Assembly (NCBI RefSeq): GCF_009377345.1
Contig: NZ_WBSL01000001.1
Location: 495,001 to 559,000, forward strand
Direction: 5' to 3'
Length of the DNA stretch: 64,000 nt
From: Deinococcus terrestris
GTDB lineage: Bacteria; Deinococcota; Deinococci; Deinococcales; Deinococcaceae
Shown: positions 1-8,907 of the stretch, one piece after another
Layout: each line of letters opens with the position of its first letter
Numbering within the stretch: the stretch's first letter is position 1
The notes under the pieces: generated by a model
What the model saw: the letters and a program-made list of their open reading frames with translations, nothing else
What the model was told of the DNA's origin: nothing
Databases searched by the model: none
Program-made: the position numbers and the translations under genes

Positions 1-213
1 GGAATGAAGCGAGTCTACCATATTCTGCTAGGAACGTAATCGACTCCTCTCCCTTTGCACCCCGCATTCTACCGCATGGGCGCGTAAAAAACACACGGCG
101 GGCGCGGCCGTGGTGGTTGGGGAAGTACGGAGGGGAGGGGACGACCGGAGCCTTCTGCGCCACCTCCACACTTGTGAGAATTTTGCGTGGAATCGCCGCC
201 TATGATCACGGCG
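1..213. other. left-edge stretch without a supported gene
   Basis: No reading frame here looks protein-like. A TAGAAT box on the minus strand (bases 72-77) points toward the left edge, and an ATG on that strand at 19-21 could begin a gene that runs out of the window, but only seven codons are visible. The right end carries TATGAT at 201-206, which I take as the -10 box of the following operon. Confidence 0.4.
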
Positions 214-564
214 ATGCTGTCACATCTCACACAACTGGTCGCGGACGTGGACGGAGCCTGGGCGGCGGCCATCGGCGGGCTGGACGGGCTGCTGGTGGAG
301 GGCCACGCGGCGGCGAACACCGACCTCAACCTGCTGGTGGCCGAGCACGCGGGGCTGATGCGGGCCTCGGGCGCGGCCTACGGCGACACGCTGAACGGCG
401 GCAACGTGCGCGAACTGTACCTGCGCGGCGAGCGCCTGAGCGTCTACCTGCATCCCATCACGTCCGCCTTTTTCCTGCTGCTGGCGATGGACGCCCGCAG
501 CAACCTCGGGCAGGCCCGGCTGTACGGCCGCGCCGCCGCCCACCGTCTGGAGGCCCTGCTGTGA
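214..564 (+). CDS. roadblock/LC7 domain protein, first of three
   Basis: Small (116 aa) protein with the look of the roadblock/LC7 (MglB-like) fold: an N-terminal helix, then a strand pair ending GLDGLLVEGH, a long helix, and the C-terminal strand and helix LSVYLHPITSAFFLLLAMD. Family members dimerise and act as regulators or GTPase-activating partners of small Ras-like GTPases such as MglA. I chose the ATG at 214 because TATGAT (201-206) lies 7 bases upstream, the spacing seen at many starts here; the upstream in-frame ATG at 202 falls inside that box. The stop overlaps the next GTG by four bases, so it is the promoter-proximal gene of an operon of three. No GTPase gene is adjacent. Confidence 0.7.
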   Translation: MLSHLTQLVADVDGAWAAAIGGLDGLLVEGHAAANTDLNLLVAEHAGLMRASGAAYGDTLNGGNVRELYLRGERLSVYLHPITSAFFLLLAMDARSNLGQARLYGRAAAHRLEALL

Positions 565-908
565 GCGCCCGTTTCGATGCCCTACGGTCCCTGCCCGGTG
601 TGGTGGCCGCCGCCCTGGTCGGCCCCGACGGCCTGCCGATCGAACTGCTGGGTGAGGGCGGCGACGCCCTGGCCGCCGAACTCACCGCCCTGCGCGTCAG
701 TCTCGACCGGGTGTGCCGCCGCCTCGGGGCGGGGGAGGTGACCCGGCTGGCCTTTACCAGCGAGCGCGTGGAGGTCGTTGCCGTCACCAGCGGCGACTTC
801 GTCCTCGGCGTGGCGCAGACGCGCGGCACCGACACCCGCGCCGCGCAGCAACTCCTCGCCCGGCTCGCGCTGGAGCTGACCGATCTGCCCCGGCCGGAGT
901 TCGCGTGA
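561..908 (+). CDS. roadblock/LC7-like protein, second of three
   Basis: 115-aa protein starting at a GTG that overlaps the previous stop (GTGA). It opens with a helix, then LPGVVAAALVGPDGLPIE, the usual strand-turn-strand of roadblock domains, a long helix rich in Ala/Leu, and a C-terminal strand/helix near VEVVAVTSGDFVLGVAQ. It shares fold-level pattern rather than obvious sequence with its neighbours. Four-base overlaps on both sides suggest translational coupling and a fixed ratio of the three products, as expected for subunits of one assembly. The function is inferred from the fold pattern only. Confidence 0.6.
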   Translation: MSARFDALRSLPGVVAAALVGPDGLPIELLGEGGDALAAELTALRVSLDRVCRRLGAGEVTRLAFTSERVEVVAVTSGDFVLGVAQTRGTDTRAAQQLLARLALELTDLPRPEFA

Positions 909-1204
909 TCTCCGAACTGCTGGAGGTGCGCGGGGTCCGGCACGTCGCCCTGCTCGACGCGGCGGGCAAGGTCGTGACGAGCGCGGGTGCGGGGGCCGAC
1001 ATCACTGTCGTACCCCCTGCCCGCGCGGTCGTGGGCAGCCTGAAGGCCGCGCTGGGCACGGGCGAGTGGCAGGACCTGCTGCTCGACTTCGGGGATGGCC
1101 CGGTCCTGCTGACCCCCCACGGCGACGGGGTGCTGCTGACCGCCTTCGACGAGGTCGCCAACCTCGGCCGGGTGCGCTTCGCGGTGGGGAGGCTGCTGGG
1201 GTAG
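905..1204 (+). CDS. roadblock/LC7-like protein, third of three
   Basis: 99-aa protein starting at a GTG that overlaps the preceding stop. The pattern VRHVALLDAAGKVVTS followed by a helix and two strands (LLLDFGDGPVLLTPHG, GVLLTAF) matches a short roadblock domain. It is the most divergent of the three and could instead be a roadblock-like protein of unknown role. The operon ends here and faces the convergent deacetylase gene; no clear terminator hairpin is visible in the 34-base gap. Confidence 0.55.
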   Translation: MISELLEVRGVRHVALLDAAGKVVTSAGAGADITVVPPARAVVGSLKAALGTGEWQDLLLDFGDGPVLLTPHGDGVLLTAFDEVANLGRVRFAVGRLLG

Positions 1205-1238
1205 GGCGGGTGGTGTAGGGGAGTAGCCTGGTGAGGGC

Positions 1239-2081
1239 TTACACGCCCGGCTCCTCCACGCCTTCGCCCCCCGGCACCCCGTCGAAGAGGCCCCGCAGCG
1301 GGTAGCGGGCGATCGGCGTGCGCGTGCCGCCGATGCTGAAGCCCTCGGTCCCGAGCATGCGGGTTTCCATTTCGGCCCGTTCCTCCGGCGTCATGCGGCC
1401 CAGCAGGCTCTCCGCGCCCGTCTGGGTGCCGTGGGCGGCGAGGGCTGCTTTCTTGTTCTCCGCGTAGGCGGCCACGTTCATCCGAACAGCCACCGTGTCC
1501 GGCGAGACGCCGTAGACCAGCGGATCGAGGTCCTGCCCCATCCGGGCGATGCCCTCGGCCGCCTCGTGGGACATCGCGGTGTAATACAGGCGCTGCGGGC
1601 CGCCCCCCGGCAGGTGCCCGGTGCTAAAGAAAGCGGCGGTCGTCGCCCGGTGAATCTGGAGGTGGTCCACATGCCCGTAGCCGCCGTGCGGGTCGAAAGT
1701 CACGATCACTTGCGGCTGGACCTCCTCAATCAGCGCCCGCAGTTTGACCTCCACGTCCAGCGGACTCACGTTCATCAGCGCGAGCGGATCGTCATGGCGG
1801 GTGCGCTCGTAGCGGCCGGAGTCGTGGTAATCCAGAAAGACCGGCTCCCCGATTTCCAGCGCCCGGCACGCCTCGCGCAACTCCTGCTCGCGCTGCTGTC
1901 CGAGGTCGTCCACGGTCATGCCCGGCACCGTGATCTTGCCCGCCTCGCCCCGGGTGGCGCAGGTGAGAACCACCCGCACCCCCCGGCGGGCATAGTGGGT
2001 CAGCGTGCCGCCGACGCTGAAGGCCTCGTCGTCGGGGTGAGCGAACACGGCGAGCAGGGTGGGCTGTCGGGTGGCAGTCAT
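1239..2081 (-). CDS. PIG-L family deacetylase (BshB-like)
   Basis: 280-aa member of the PIG-L/LmbE family of zinc-dependent N-acetylglucosamine-conjugate deacetylases. The N-terminal zinc motif reads AHPDDE, and a second zinc/catalytic segment reads HGGYGHVDH. In Deinococcus and Firmicutes the relevant enzyme, BshB, deacetylates N-acetylglucosaminyl-malate on the way to bacillithiol; mycothiol-type deacetylases share the fold. The start was chosen at an ATG with TACACT 7 bases upstream (2089-2094), which removes about 71 implausible residues of a longer open frame. It could be a deacetylase for another sugar conjugate; the family call is firm, the substrate is not. Confidence 0.8.
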   Translation of the reverse strand: MTATRQPTLLAVFAHPDDEAFSVGGTLTHYARRGVRVVLTCATRGEAGKITVPGMTVDDLGQQREQELREACRALEIGEPVFLDYHDSGRYERTRHDDPLALMNVSPLDVEVKLRALIEEVQPQVIVTFDPHGGYGHVDHLQIHRATTAAFFSTGHLPGGGPQRLYYTAMSHEAAEGIARMGQDLDPLVYGVSPDTVAVRMNVAAYAENKKAALAAHGTQTGAESLLGRMTPEERAEMETRMLGTEGFSIGGTRTPIARYPLRGLFDGVPGGEGVEEPGV

Positions 2082-2139
2082 GGGCGGCAGTGTACGGCGG
2101 GGCGGGAACGTGGGGCACCTGCGGGGCGTACTCTCTGCC

Positions 2140-2385
2140 ATGCGAGCCGCCCTGCACAGCCTCTGGACGGTCATTCGGGAACTGTTCCTGGGGGCCATCG
2201 GCCAACCCCGGCCCGGAGCAAGTGCGGCGGACCGGGCACGCCTCGCGGCGAAGCGGGAGCGGGTGGGGAAGGCCCCGCCGTCCGGCCCCCTCACTGCTTT
2301 GAAAACCCTACTGCGCGAGGCTGCCCTCGGATTGCTCGGTCAACCCTCGCCCAACTCGTCCCGCAGGCGCAGGCCCCGCCGGTAG
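2140..2385 (+). CDS. small hypothetical protein
   Basis: 81-aa basic protein beginning with an amphipathic/hydrophobic helix (ALHSLWTVIRELFLGAIGQ) and repeating a similar piece later ([19 protein letters not shown]), so it may be an internally duplicated helical protein. The start is supported by TACTCT at 2129-2134, five bases before the ATG. Its 3' end overlaps the convergent gene by about 46 bases, which is unusual and lowers confidence. No function recognised. Confidence 0.4.
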   Translation: MRAALHSLWTVIRELFLGAIGQPRPGASAADRARLAAKRERVGKAPPSGPLTALKTLLREAALGLLGQPSPNSSRRRRPRR

Positions 2386-2570
2386 AAGTCCCAGAACTCG
2401 TCCGGCCAGGTCGCGTACAACCGGCGGCGGTTGCCCAGATCGGCGGCCTCCAGGGCTGCACCCAGCGCCCGGTAGAAGCGGCTGCCCTGCTCCTGCATGG
2501 CCCGCGCGGTCCAGTACACCTCGGCGCTGAGGAGGGTGGCGAGGCGGTCCTCAGTCGGGTGATCGGGCAT
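2340..2570 (-). CDS. small hypothetical protein
   Basis: 76-aa acidic helical protein with the sequence pattern [19 protein letters not shown] and a Trp/Tyr-rich stretch [14 protein letters not shown]. Codon usage looks like the neighbours, and TAGACT lies 6 bases before the ATG, matching the local leaderless start rule, so I regard it as a real gene. It is divergent from recQ, with a 62-base shared promoter region. No family recognised. Confidence 0.6.
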   Translation of the reverse strand: MPDHPTEDRLATLLSAEVYWTARAMQEQGSRFYRALGAALEAADLGNRRRLYATWPDEFWDFYRRGLRLRDELGEG

Positions 2571-2632
2571 GGAGCCAGTCTAGGGTCAGGTCCGCATTCT
2601 GTCCCCGGCGTACTCAGGTATCATCGGCCCCG

Positions 2633-4885
2633 ATGACGGCGGCGCCCACCACCCCCCAGCAGCAGGCCCTAGACGTGCTCAAACGCGTCTGGGGGTACGA
2701 CGCCTTCCGGGGCGTGCAGGCCGACATCGTGCGGACGGTGGCGGGGGGTGGCAATGCGCTCGTCCTGATGCCCACGGGCGGCGGCAAGAGCCTGTGTTAC
2801 CAGGTGCCCTCGCTGCTGCGGCCCGGCGTCGGCATCGTCGTGTCGCCCCTGATCGCGCTGATGAAGGACCAGGTGGACACCCTGCGGCAGCTCGGGGTGC
2901 GGGCTGCTTTCCTGAACTCCACCCTCAGCCTGGAAGGGGTGCGGGAGGTGGAATCGGCGCTGCTCGCAGGCGAGTTGGACCTGCTGTACGTGGCCCCCGA
3001 GCGGCTGCTGCTCCCGCGCACGCTGGAGTTGCTGGGACGCGCCCCGGTCGCCCTCTTCGCCATCGACGAGGCGCACTGCGTCTCCCAGTGGGGACACGAC
3101 TTCCGGCCGGAGTACGGGCAACTGGGCGTGTTGCCGGAGCGATTCCCCCATATCCCCCGCCTCGCCCTGACCGCCACCGCCGACGAGCGCACGCGGGCGG
3201 ACATCTTGCGGGTGCTGGGGCTGGAGGGGGCGCCGCAGTTCATCTCGTCCTTCGACCGCCCCAACATCCAGTACCGGGTCGCGGCGAAGGAGGGGCCGAA
3301 GTCGCAACTCCTCGACTTCATCCGAGGTGAGCATCCGGGCGACTCGGGCATCGTCTACTGCCTGTCGCGCAAGTCGGTGGAGGAGACGGCGAAGTGGCTC
3401 CAGGCGCAGGGGGTGGACGCGGTGCCCTACCACGCGGGCCTCTCGCCGCGTGAGCGCAACACGGCGCAGGAACGCTTCCTGAACGAGGAGGGGCTGATCG
3501 TGGTGGCGACGGTCGCCTTCGGCATGGGCATCGACAAGCCCAACGTGCGCTTCGTGGCCCACCTCGACCTCCCCAAGAGTCTGGAGGGCTACTACCAGGA
3601 GACGGGCCGCGCCGGGCGCGACGGGCTGCCGAGTACGGCGTGGATGGTCTACGGGCTGGCTGACGTGGTCAACGTGCGGCGGATGCTCGCGCAGAGTGCG
3701 GCCCCCGAAGACGTGCGCCGGGTGGAGGCCGCCAAGCTCGACGCCCTACTGACCTATTGCGAGGCCGCGACCTGCCGCCGTCAGGTGCTGCTCTCGTACT
3801 TTGGAGAGACGCTGCCGGAGCCGTGCGGCAACTGCGACGTGTGCCTCGCCCCGCCGCGCGTGCGCGACGCCACGCGCGAGGCGCAGATGGCGCTCTCGGC
3901 GGCGATTCGCACCGGGAACCGCTTCGGGGCCGCCCACCTCACCGATGTGCTGCTGGGCCGTGACACCGAGAAGGTCCGGGCGATGGGGCACCACCAGCTC
4001 CCCACTTTCGGCGTGGGCCGGGCACACGACGAGAAGACGTGGCGCGGGCTGCTGCGCCAGCTTGTCAGCCTGGGGTACCTCGCGGCGGGCGAGCACCACG
4101 GCCTGAGCGCGACGGCCAAAGCCCGCCCCCTGCTGCGCGGCGAGGAGACGCTGCACCTGCGCGAGGACACCCTCGCCCCCCGCCCGGCCCGTGACCGCTC
4201 GGCCCGGCCCGGCCGCGCCCCGGTGGACGCGCAGGACCGCCCCCTCTTTGAAGCGCTGCGGGCCTGGCGGTTGCAAAAGGCCCGCGAGCAGGGCGTGCCC
4301 CCCTACGTGATCTTCACCGATGCCACGCTCAAGACGGTGGCCGAGCTGCGCCCCGGCAGCCTGCACACCCTGGGCACAGTGAGCGGCGTGGGCCAGCGCA
4401 AGCTCGCGGAATACGGCGAGGAGGTGCTGGGAGTGGTGCGGGGGGAGTCGGGCAGCCAGCGGCCAGCTTCCAGCCGTCAGCCCACCGAGGCCGAGCGCGG
4501 CGCGGCAGGGAATGCGGCGGTGCTGGGCCTGCTGCGCGGAAGCTCTCAGCCGTCCGTCTCCAGCCCTCCACCCGTCCGTCCCCGCCCGGAGGCTTCACCC
4601 TCTTCGCGTCCCGCTGCGCTCTTTCCACAAGCGACAGGCGACGCGCCACCAGCCTCTCCCCACCCCGAGGTTACCGAATCCCTGCGCGAACTGCGCCGCG
4701 AACTCTCCCGCGAGACAGGGCACAGCGCCTTCGTGATCTTCCCAAATGCCACCCTGGACGCCCTCGCCACCCGGCAGCCGCGCACGCTGGCCGAGTTGGA
4801 AGGGGTGCCGGGACTGGGGCCGAAACGCATTGAGGCGTACGGGGAGCGGATCGTGGACGCGGTGCTGACGGGGCTGGACGGGTAG
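2633..4885 (+). CDS. recQ: ATP-dependent DNA helicase RecQ
   Basis: 750-aa superfamily 2 3'-5' DNA helicase used in recombination and repair. Visible in order: Walker A MPTGGGKS, the DEAH-type Walker [23 protein letters not shown] region, the motif VI segment [12 protein letters not shown], a cysteine-bearing RecQ zinc domain (CEAATCRRQ...CGNCDVC), winged helix, then two HRDC domains at about residues 533-602 and 678-750. D. radiodurans RecQ is known for three tandem HRDC domains; I can see only two here. The stretch between them is Pro/Ser-rich and includes a short repeat also found in pyrG. The ATG follows TATCAT (2619-2624) by 8 bases, so the mRNA is probably leaderless. Confidence 0.95.
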   Translation: MTAAPTTPQQQALDVLKRVWGYDAFRGVQADIVRTVAGGGNALVLMPTGGGKSLCYQVPSLLRPGVGIVVSPLIALMKDQVDTLRQLGVRAAFLNSTLSLEGVREVESALLAGELDLLYVAPERLLLPRTLELLGRAPVALFAIDEAHCVSQWGHDFRPEYGQLGVLPERFPHIPRLALTATADERTRADILRVLGLEGAPQFISSFDRPNIQYRVAAKEGPKSQLLDFIRGEHPGDSGIVYCLSRKSVEETAKWLQAQGVDAVPYHAGLSPRERNTAQERFLNEEGLIVVATVAFGMGIDKPNVRFVAHLDLPKSLEGYYQETGRAGRDGLPSTAWMVYGLADVVNVRRMLAQSAAPEDVRRVEAAKLDALLTYCEAATCRRQVLLSYFGETLPEPCGNCDVCLAPPRVRDATREAQMALSAAIRTGNRFGAAHLTDVLLGRDTEKVRAMGHHQLPTFGVGRAHDEKTWRGLLRQLVSLGYLAAGEHHGLSATAKARPLLRGEETLHLREDTLAPRPARDRSARPGRAPVDAQDRPLFEALRAWRLQKAREQGVPPYVIFTDATLKTVAELRPGSLHTLGTVSGVGQRKLAEYGEEVLGVVRGESGSQRPASSRQPTEAERGAAGNAAVLGLLRGSSQPSVSSPPPVRPRPEASPSSRPAALFPQATGDAPPASPHPEVTESLRELRRELSRETGHSAFVIFPNATLDALATRQPRTLAELEGVPGLGPKRIEAYGERIVDAVLTGLDG

Positions 4886-4933
4886 GGGATGACGCCTGGG
4901 GAACGTCTGCCAGGTTTGCTCACCCCCCCATCC

Positions 4934-4969
4934 CCTCCCGACCTCCCTCTCATGGGGGGAAGCCGGGGA
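4934..4969. repeat. G-rich intergenic palindrome-like repeat
   Basis: The recQ-MFS gap contains a C-run/G-run segment (CCTCCCTCTCATGGGGGG then AAGCCGGGGAGG) that closely resembles a segment in the gap at 37.9 kb (CCTCCCTCCTTGTGGGGG then AGGGCCGGGGAGGG). Each can fold back on itself. Being shared by two unrelated intergenic gaps suggests a small dispersed repeat; otherwise the gap holds nothing recognisable. Confidence 0.4.
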
Positions 4970-5006
4970 GGAGCAGACTTTCGTTGGCCGTCCTGATGCG
5001 GGTTCC

Positions 5007-6386
5007 TCAATCCGCCGCCCCCGCCTGCACGGGCCGCACCGCCCGCAGCCGCAAGCTCAGCACCAGCCCGCCCGCCACCAGCGCGAGGGCCAGCACGTAG
5101 GCCCGTTGCAACCCTTCCGCCAGCGCCGGGCCACCCGCCAGAATCGCGGCCGGGCCGATCAGCAGGGCCATCAGCGCCACCCCCAGTGCCCCGCCCATCT
5201 GCCGGGCGAACAGCACGCCGCTCGTCACCGCGCCGAGTTCCTCGCGCCCCGCCCGCTCCTGCGCCGAGAGCAGCAGGCTCAGCATGGCGAAGCCCATCCC
5301 CATCCCCACCACGAACCCCAGCCCCGAGGTGACCCACAGCGGTGCGTGGACGGCGAAGGTCAGCGCCGCGAACGTCCCCGTCAGGACCAGAAAGCCCACC
5401 TGCGAGAGCCGTGCAAGGGGGACGCGGTTCAGCAGCCGCGCCGCGAGGATGCTCGTCAGCGTCCAGCCCACCAGCATGGGCGTGAGGATGGCCCCCGCAC
5501 CCGTCGCACTGCCGCCGCCCACCCCCTGCGCGTAGAGGGGGAGGTAGGCGATCACGCCGAAGTAGGCCGCCCCACCCAGCAGATTTCCCGCGAAGGCGAT
5601 GGCGGTCGTGCGTTGCCGCAGTGCGCCCATCGGCAGCAGCGGTTGGGGGTGACGCCTCTCCACCATCACAGCCGCCAGCAGGATCAGGAGGCCCGCGCCC
5701 ACCATCGCCCACGCCCGCGACTCCAGGCCCCACACGGTCAGTCCACTGCCCAGCGTGAACAGCGCCGCCCCTGCCCAGTCCAGCCGCGCCGGACGTGGGG
5801 TGCCCGTCTCGCGCAGGTGGCGCACGGCGATCAGCAGTGCCGCCACTCCAAACGGCAGCGAGGCATAGAAGGTCCAGCGCCACGAGAGCGTGTCCGTCAA
5901 CCACCCGCCCAGCAGCGGACCCAGCAGCCCCGAGATCCCCCACACGCCGCTGATGAACGCTTGGACCCGCCCGCGCTCGGCCAGGGAATACGTCTCCCCG
6001 ATGATGGTCAGGGTGAGGGGGAGTACCGCCCCCGCCCCCAGCCCCTGCAAGGCCCGCGCCCCCACCAGCCAGCCCATGCTCTGCGCGAGGCCGCACAGGG
6101 CGCTGCCCAGCAGGAACAGCACCACGCCGGTCAAATACAGCCGCCGCCGCCCCACCACGTCCGAGGCGCGGCCCCACAGCGGGCTGGAAACCGTACTGGT
6201 CAGCAGGTAGACCGCGAAGGGCAGCGCATAGAGCCGCTGTCCCCCCAGGTCCGCGATCACGCTGGGCATGGCGGTCGCCACCACGCTGGATTCCAGCGCC
6301 GCCAGAAAGACCCCCAGGATCAGCCCGGAGGTCGCCAGTTGCCGCGCCCGCTGCGCCTGCGGGGAAAGGGGGGCCGAATCGGTCAT
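5007..6386 (-). CDS. MFS drug exporter, DHA2 (14-TM) type
   Basis: 459-aa inner-membrane transporter with many hydrophobic segments. The N-terminal helix carries [22 protein letters not shown], typical of EmrB/QacA-type proton-driven exporters, followed by a motif A-like loop [13 protein letters not shown]. Such proteins export drugs or toxic metabolites; the substrate is not predictable here. The start was placed at the ATG 7 bases after TAGCCT (6394-6399), trimming about 59 non-conserved residues. It is a single gene, transcribed toward recQ. Confidence 0.85.
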   Translation of the reverse strand: MTDSAPLSPQAQRARQLATSGLILGVFLAALESSVVATAMPSVIADLGGQRLYALPFAVYLLTSTVSSPLWGRASDVVGRRRLYLTGVVLFLLGSALCGLAQSMGWLVGARALQGLGAGAVLPLTLTIIGETYSLAERGRVQAFISGVWGISGLLGPLLGGWLTDTLSWRWTFYASLPFGVAALLIAVRHLRETGTPRPARLDWAGAALFTLGSGLTVWGLESRAWAMVGAGLLILLAAVMVERRHPQPLLPMGALRQRTTAIAFAGNLLGGAAYFGVIAYLPLYAQGVGGGSATGAGAILTPMLVGWTLTSILAARLLNRVPLARLSQVGFLVLTGTFAALTFAVHAPLWVTSGLGFVVGMGMGFAMLSLLLSAQERAGREELGAVTSGVLFARQMGGALGVALMALLIGPAAILAGGPALAEGLQRAYVLALALVAGGLVLSLRLRAVRPVQAGAAD

Positions 6387-6448
6387 CGGCAGCAGGCTAC
6401 TCTCCCTGAAGCGCGGGCGAGGGGAGATGAACGCAGGGCCAACAACAA

Positions 6449-6472
6449 CCGCCCTCCGATTCGGGAGGGCGG
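6449..6472 (-). terminator. hairpin after the membrane protein gene
   Basis: A perfect 9-bp stem (CCGCCCTCC / GGAGGGCGG) with a 6-base loop lies just past the stop of the minus-strand membrane protein and is followed on that strand by TTGTTGTTG. Confidence 0.65.
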
Positions 6473-6493
6473 CTGGCCGGGGGAAAGCGGAGC

Positions 6494-7435
6494 TTAGCGG
6501 CGACCGGGGCCAGGCAGCGTGCTGATCGCGGGGTGCGTGGCGGCGCCTCGCGCACCCAGCCACGAGAGCAGCAGGGTCAGGCCAGCGGTCAGCAGCCAGC
6601 CCAGGCCGGTGTTGCGGGCAGCGGTGCGGGCAGTCTGCTCAACGGTGTTGGCGAGGTCCGTGGCCTGCTGCTGCAACTCGTTGACGTTGTTGGAAATCGC
6701 GGTACGGACTTCCCCTGCCTGCGCGGGGGTCAGGCCCTGGCGCTCCAGACGGGCCTGGAAATCCTGGCCGGTCAGGGCGTTCTGAATCGCCTGAATGCGG
6801 GCCGGGATGGCGCTGCCGAGGTCGGCCAGGTCCACGTTGCCCAGGCCGTAGGTGGCGCGGCGGAAGGTGTTGGTGACCACGTTGGCGGCGGCGTCGACCT
6901 GCTCCGTGTTCAGCGTGGGGCTGCTCTCCGCAATCAGGTCCACCACCTGTTCACGGTCGACACCGCTGAGGAAGTTGTTGATGGCTCCCTGAACGGTACC
7001 GTTCTGCGCTGCGTTGCCCGCCACGTTGGCGACGCCTCCGGCCACATTGCCCAGGATGTTGGTGGCCGCGCCAACCAGGCTGGCCGCCGCCGTGTAGGCG
7101 AGCCAGGTCGTCAGCAGCACCAGCAACCCGCCGGTGATCAGACCGGTCAGCGAGGCGTCTTCGGGGGTCATCGCAGCGATGCCGTCGTCGTTGCGGGTGG
7201 CGGGGGCACTGGCCCGCACGGCCGTGCGTCCAGCAGCCCAGGCGCCGACCAAAGCGGCGATGGCCGCCCAGATGATCGCCTGGATGCCGGTTCCCGTCAG
7301 GGTGACGCCGGTCAGGGCCGTGATGACGACGCCCAGGGCCAGGATCGTCAGCGTGGTCACCAGGCCCAGCACCAGGCCAGCGAGAACCCCGCGCCAGCTC
7401 AGGCGGCGGGACAGCGAATCGGTGTTCAGGGTCAT
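6494..7435 (-). CDS. membrane protein of unknown function
   Basis: 313-aa protein with two hydrophobic helices near the N terminus (about residues 15-45 and 50-70), a third around 95-120, a long Asn/Gln/Ala-rich polar region (about 120-280) and a final membrane helix before the C terminus. The polar part contains predicted helices such as [15 protein letters not shown] and looks extracytoplasmic. The start has a good ribosome site (AGGAGG, spacing 6), unlike the leaderless genes around it. No family recognised; resembles Deinococcus-specific envelope proteins in composition. Confidence 0.75.
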   Translation of the reverse strand: MTLNTDSLSRRLSWRGVLAGLVLGLVTTLTILALGVVITALTGVTLTGTGIQAIIWAAIAALVGAWAAGRTAVRASAPATRNDDGIAAMTPEDASLTGLITGGLLVLLTTWLAYTAAASLVGAATNILGNVAGGVANVAGNAAQNGTVQGAINNFLSGVDREQVVDLIAESSPTLNTEQVDAAANVVTNTFRRATYGLGNVDLADLGSAIPARIQAIQNALTGQDFQARLERQGLTPAQAGEVRTAISNNVNELQQQATDLANTVEQTARTAARNTGLGWLLTAGLTLLLSWLGARGAATHPAISTLPGPGRR

Positions 7436-7672
7436 AGAACCTCCTGTGTGCAGGCCGGAGAAGAGAAGTGTCCGCGCACAGACGCCCCAGCCCGCATTGC
7501 TCCTACCCTAAGCGCCCGCCTCTGCCCGGTGCGCTCCCGCTCGCTTAATGTCTCCCTCACACCAAATAGGCCCATACCTGAAGCCCATGGCGGCTCCACT
7601 GCGGCCCAAAGGCACTTGAGCCGCCCTTCACGCGCCCCGGCCCCCCGGCGGCGGGCGCGTTACTTTGCGGGC

Positions 7673-8392
7673 ATGACGCAGCAGACAGGACCAGGAGAAG
7701 GCAAGAGCGCTTTCGTAACCGGGGCCAGCAAGGGCATCGGGCTGGAGGTGGCGCGGGCGCTCGCGGGAGCCGGGTACGCGGTCACGATCACCAGCCGCAA
7801 GCAGGACGAAATCGAGGCGGCGGCCCGTGAGATTGGCGGGCAGACGCGGGGCGTGGTGTGCGACGTGCGCGACCCGCAGGCCCTTCAGCAGGCCGTGGAC
7901 GCCCACGTGGGGGCCTTTGGCGGCCTCGACGTGCTGTTCGTGAACGCGGGCCTGGGGCACTTCGCCAACGTGGAGGACCTGACTCTTGAGCAGTGGCAGG
8001 AGGTCATCGACACCAACCTCAGCGGCGCGTTTTACACCGTCAAGGCCGGAATTCCCGCCCTCAAGCGCCGGGGCGGGTACATCTTCACGCTGTCCAGCCT
8101 GGCAGGGAAAAATCCCTTCGCAGGCGGCGGGGCCTATAACGCAAGCAAATTCGGCCTTAACGGGCTCTCGGAGGTGCTGACCCTTGACCTGCGGCAGCAC
8201 GGCATCAAGGTCACCCAGATCATGCCCGGGAGCGTGGCGACCTATTTTAACGGCCATACGCCGAATGAGCAGGACGCCTGGAAGATTCAGCCGGAGGACA
8301 TCGCGCAACTCACCCTCGACCTGCTGGCGATGCCGGAGCGCACGCTGCCCAGCCGCATCGAGGTGCGGCCCAGCCGCCCGCCACAGAAGTAA
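7673..8392 (+). CDS. short-chain dehydrogenase/reductase
   Basis: 239-aa classical SDR, an NAD(P)-dependent oxidoreductase with Rossmann fold. Visible features: the dinucleotide loop TGASKGIG near residue 18, the NAG motif (FVNAGLGH), the catalytic Ser in TLSSLAGKNPFAGG and YNASK (Tyr/Lys). Arg/Lys after the second strand (TSRKQDE) suggests preference for NADP(H). The ATG lies 6 bases after TACTTT (7661-7666). Substrate unknown; annotated family members are often 3-oxoacyl-ACP-reductase-like. Confidence 0.85.
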   Translation: MTQQTGPGEGKSAFVTGASKGIGLEVARALAGAGYAVTITSRKQDEIEAAAREIGGQTRGVVCDVRDPQALQQAVDAHVGAFGGLDVLFVNAGLGHFANVEDLTLEQWQEVIDTNLSGAFYTVKAGIPALKRRGGYIFTLSSLAGKNPFAGGGAYNASKFGLNGLSEVLTLDLRQHGIKVTQIMPGSVATYFNGHTPNEQDAWKIQPEDIAQLTLDLLAMPERTLPSRIEVRPSRPPQK

Positions 8393-8410
8393 AGCTGCCG
8401 CTTCCCTCTC

Positions 8411-8433
8411 GCCCCTGGCCCCGCGCCGGGGGC
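8411..8433 (+). terminator. possible terminator after the SDR gene
   Basis: A GC-rich fold-back (GCCCC ... GGGGC with internal GGCCCC) is followed by TTTGCCTTTG, between the SDR stop and the smpB promoter box. Confidence 0.4.
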
Positions 8434-8484
8434 TTTGCCTTTGTGCCCCGCCCCCTTTCCCGGATTTGCCCTAGAATGCCCCGC

Positions 8485-8907
8485 GTGTACACGAACCGCC
8501 GCGCACACCACGAGTACGAATTGCTGGAGCGCTTCGAGGCGGGCATCGCCCTGACGGGCAGCGAGGTCAAGAGCATCCGGGCGGGCGGCGTGGATTTCCG
8601 GGACGCCTTCGCCCGTCTGACAAACGGCAACATCGAGCTGGAGGGGTTGTACATTCCGACCTATACCGAGGCCACCTATAACAACCACGAGCCCCGCCGC
8701 GCCCGGCGGTTGCTGCTGCACCGCGAGGAGATCGGCAAGCTCAGGCGGGCGCTGGAGCAAAAGGGCCTGACGCTGGTGCCCACCAAGCTCTACCAGAAGG
8801 GCCGGGTCTTCAAGGTGGAGCTGGCCCTCGCCCGCGGCAAGAAGCTGCACGACAAGCGCCGCGCCGAGGCCGAAAAGACCCTGCGCCGGGAGCTGCGCGA
8901 ACTGTGA
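8485..8907 (+). CDS. smpB: SsrA-binding protein SmpB
   Basis: Small basic tmRNA-binding protein that delivers tmRNA to stalled ribosomes for trans-translation. The conserved core is plain: NRRAHHEYELLERFEAGI, LTGSEVKSIRAG, and the C-terminal tail rich in Lys/Arg (GKKLHDKRRAEAEKTLRRE) that enters the mRNA channel. I choose the GTG start because TAGAAT (8472-8477) lies 7 bases before it; the alternative ATG at 8476, three codons upstream, overlaps that box and would not be in a leaderless transcript. The stop overlaps the next gene's GTG by four bases. Confidence 0.93.
   Translation: MYTNRRAHHEYELLERFEAGIALTGSEVKSIRAGGVDFRDAFARLTNGNIELEGLYIPTYTEATYNNHEPRRARRLLLHREEIGKLRRALEQKGLTLVPTKLYQKGRVFKVELALARGKKLHDKRRAEAEKTLRRELREL

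Noticed and set aside
4546..6177. Minus-strand frame spanning the end of recQ and the MFS gene
   Set aside because: Out of frame with the clear MFS protein and Gly-rich throughout; shadow.
8476..8484. ATG at 8476 as the smpB start
   Set aside because: It overlaps the TAGAAT box that positions the transcript start at the GTG three codons later; it remains possible if an upstream promoter is used.
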